Part shown: in pieces, positions 39,660 through 39,738 of the stretch | Numbering within the stretch: position 1 is the first letter of the stretch | How the letters are laid out: every line of letters begins with the position of its first letter | The notes under the pieces: model-generated | Told to the model about the DNA's origin: nothing | The model's input: only the letters and a program-made list of their open reading frames with translations | Database searches by the model: none | Assembly: GCA_945787595.1 (NCBI GenBank) | Contig: CALZJV010000026.1 | Span: 1 to 39,738 of the forward strand | DNA length: 39,738 bases | Origin: an uncultured Desulfobacterales bacterium | GTDB lineage: Bacteria; Desulfobacterota; Desulfobacteria; Desulfobacterales; JAFDCJ01 | Direction: 5' to 3' | Position numbers and translations under genes: made by a program

Positions 39660-39738
39660 AGTTGACCGATCTTGCATCTGAAGAAGCTTGGGTGGAATTG
39701 GAAGAAGAAATCAATAAACGATCCGGGTTGGATGCCAA
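39656..39738 (+). CDS. Start of next gene, partial; possibly a PocR-type sensory domain
   Basis: The first 27 codons run to the window edge: MKLTDLASEEAWVELEEEIN, then KRSGLDA. AAGGAG lies before the ATG, and the start overlaps the oleCD stop (ATGA), so it is translationally coupled to the ole genes. The beginning resembles proteins with a PocR ligand-binding sensory domain (W-x-E-L-x-x-x-I-x-x-x-S-G-L-D/N-A), which bind small molecules. If right, the locus ends in a sensor or regulator. Only 27 residues are visible. Confidence 0.4.
   Translation, partial: MKLTDLASEEAWVELEEEINKRSGLDA

Overview
The window looks like chromosomal DNA of a deltaproteobacterium, most likely a sulfate-reducing Desulfobacterales-type organism. 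This is inferred from moderate G+C with AT-rich spacers, a myxobacterial-style polyunsaturated-fatty-acid (Pfa) synthase, a histone H1-like lysine-rich protein, an SPFH/zinc-ribbon pair, a possible PocR-type sensor start, and many short tandem repeats and palindromic elements. No 16S rRNA is present, so the taxonomic call is an inference.

Positions 1-14041 hold mostly housekeeping genes: a universal stress protein, the remnant of a GltS-type glutamate symporter, a 23S rRNA uracil methyltransferase, an alpha/beta hydrolase, CinA, a LolB-like lipoprotein, a TPR lipoprotein, a heat-shock sigma factor (RpoH) with a histone-like tail, tRNA-Arg(UCU), small membrane proteins, a PilZ protein, an SPFH/zinc-ribbon protein with a zinc-ribbon partner, and the XerD recombinase. 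rpoH-TPR and lolB-cinA form two minus-strand units separated by a clear intrinsic terminator.

Positions 14203-39659 hold the main attraction. A three-subunit polyene lipid synthase is encoded as pfaD (enoyl reductase), pfaA (KS-AT-ACP-ACP-KR-DH) and a pfaC-like gene (KS-CLF-AT-DH-DH). It is followed on the same strand by oleA, oleB and a fused oleC-oleD, the full enzyme set for head-to-head condensation of two fatty acyl chains into a long-chain olefin. The PfaC-like protein stops after its dehydratases and lacks the acyltransferase that ends the myxobacterial Pfa3. The simplest reading is one locus that makes a polyunsaturated acyl chain and passes it to OleA, giving a polyunsaturated hydrocarbon rather than a phospholipid PUFA. 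A MerR-like regulator lies between pfaD and pfaA, with a good sigma-70-type promoter and an inverted repeat upstream of pfaA.

Between pfaA and pfaC (about 23.2-27.3 kb) is a patchwork. It contains a small zinc-ribbon protein, an orphan ribbon-helix-helix protein, a very AT-rich stretch, a truncated gamma-carbonic anhydrase fused by a TAATG overlap to a geranylgeranyl-reductase-family flavoprotein, a 110-bp nested palindrome, a histone H1-like protein, an exported nickel superoxide dismutase, and a 154-bp imperfect palindrome. The flavoprotein is the only one of these with an obvious possible role in polyene metabolism.

The synthase genes and their spacers also carry two kinds of repeat. The first is heptanucleotide tandem repeats. 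The second is a 59-bp dispersed element present in inverted orientation in two linkers of the PfaC-like protein. Both kinds are translated in frame within interdomain linkers.
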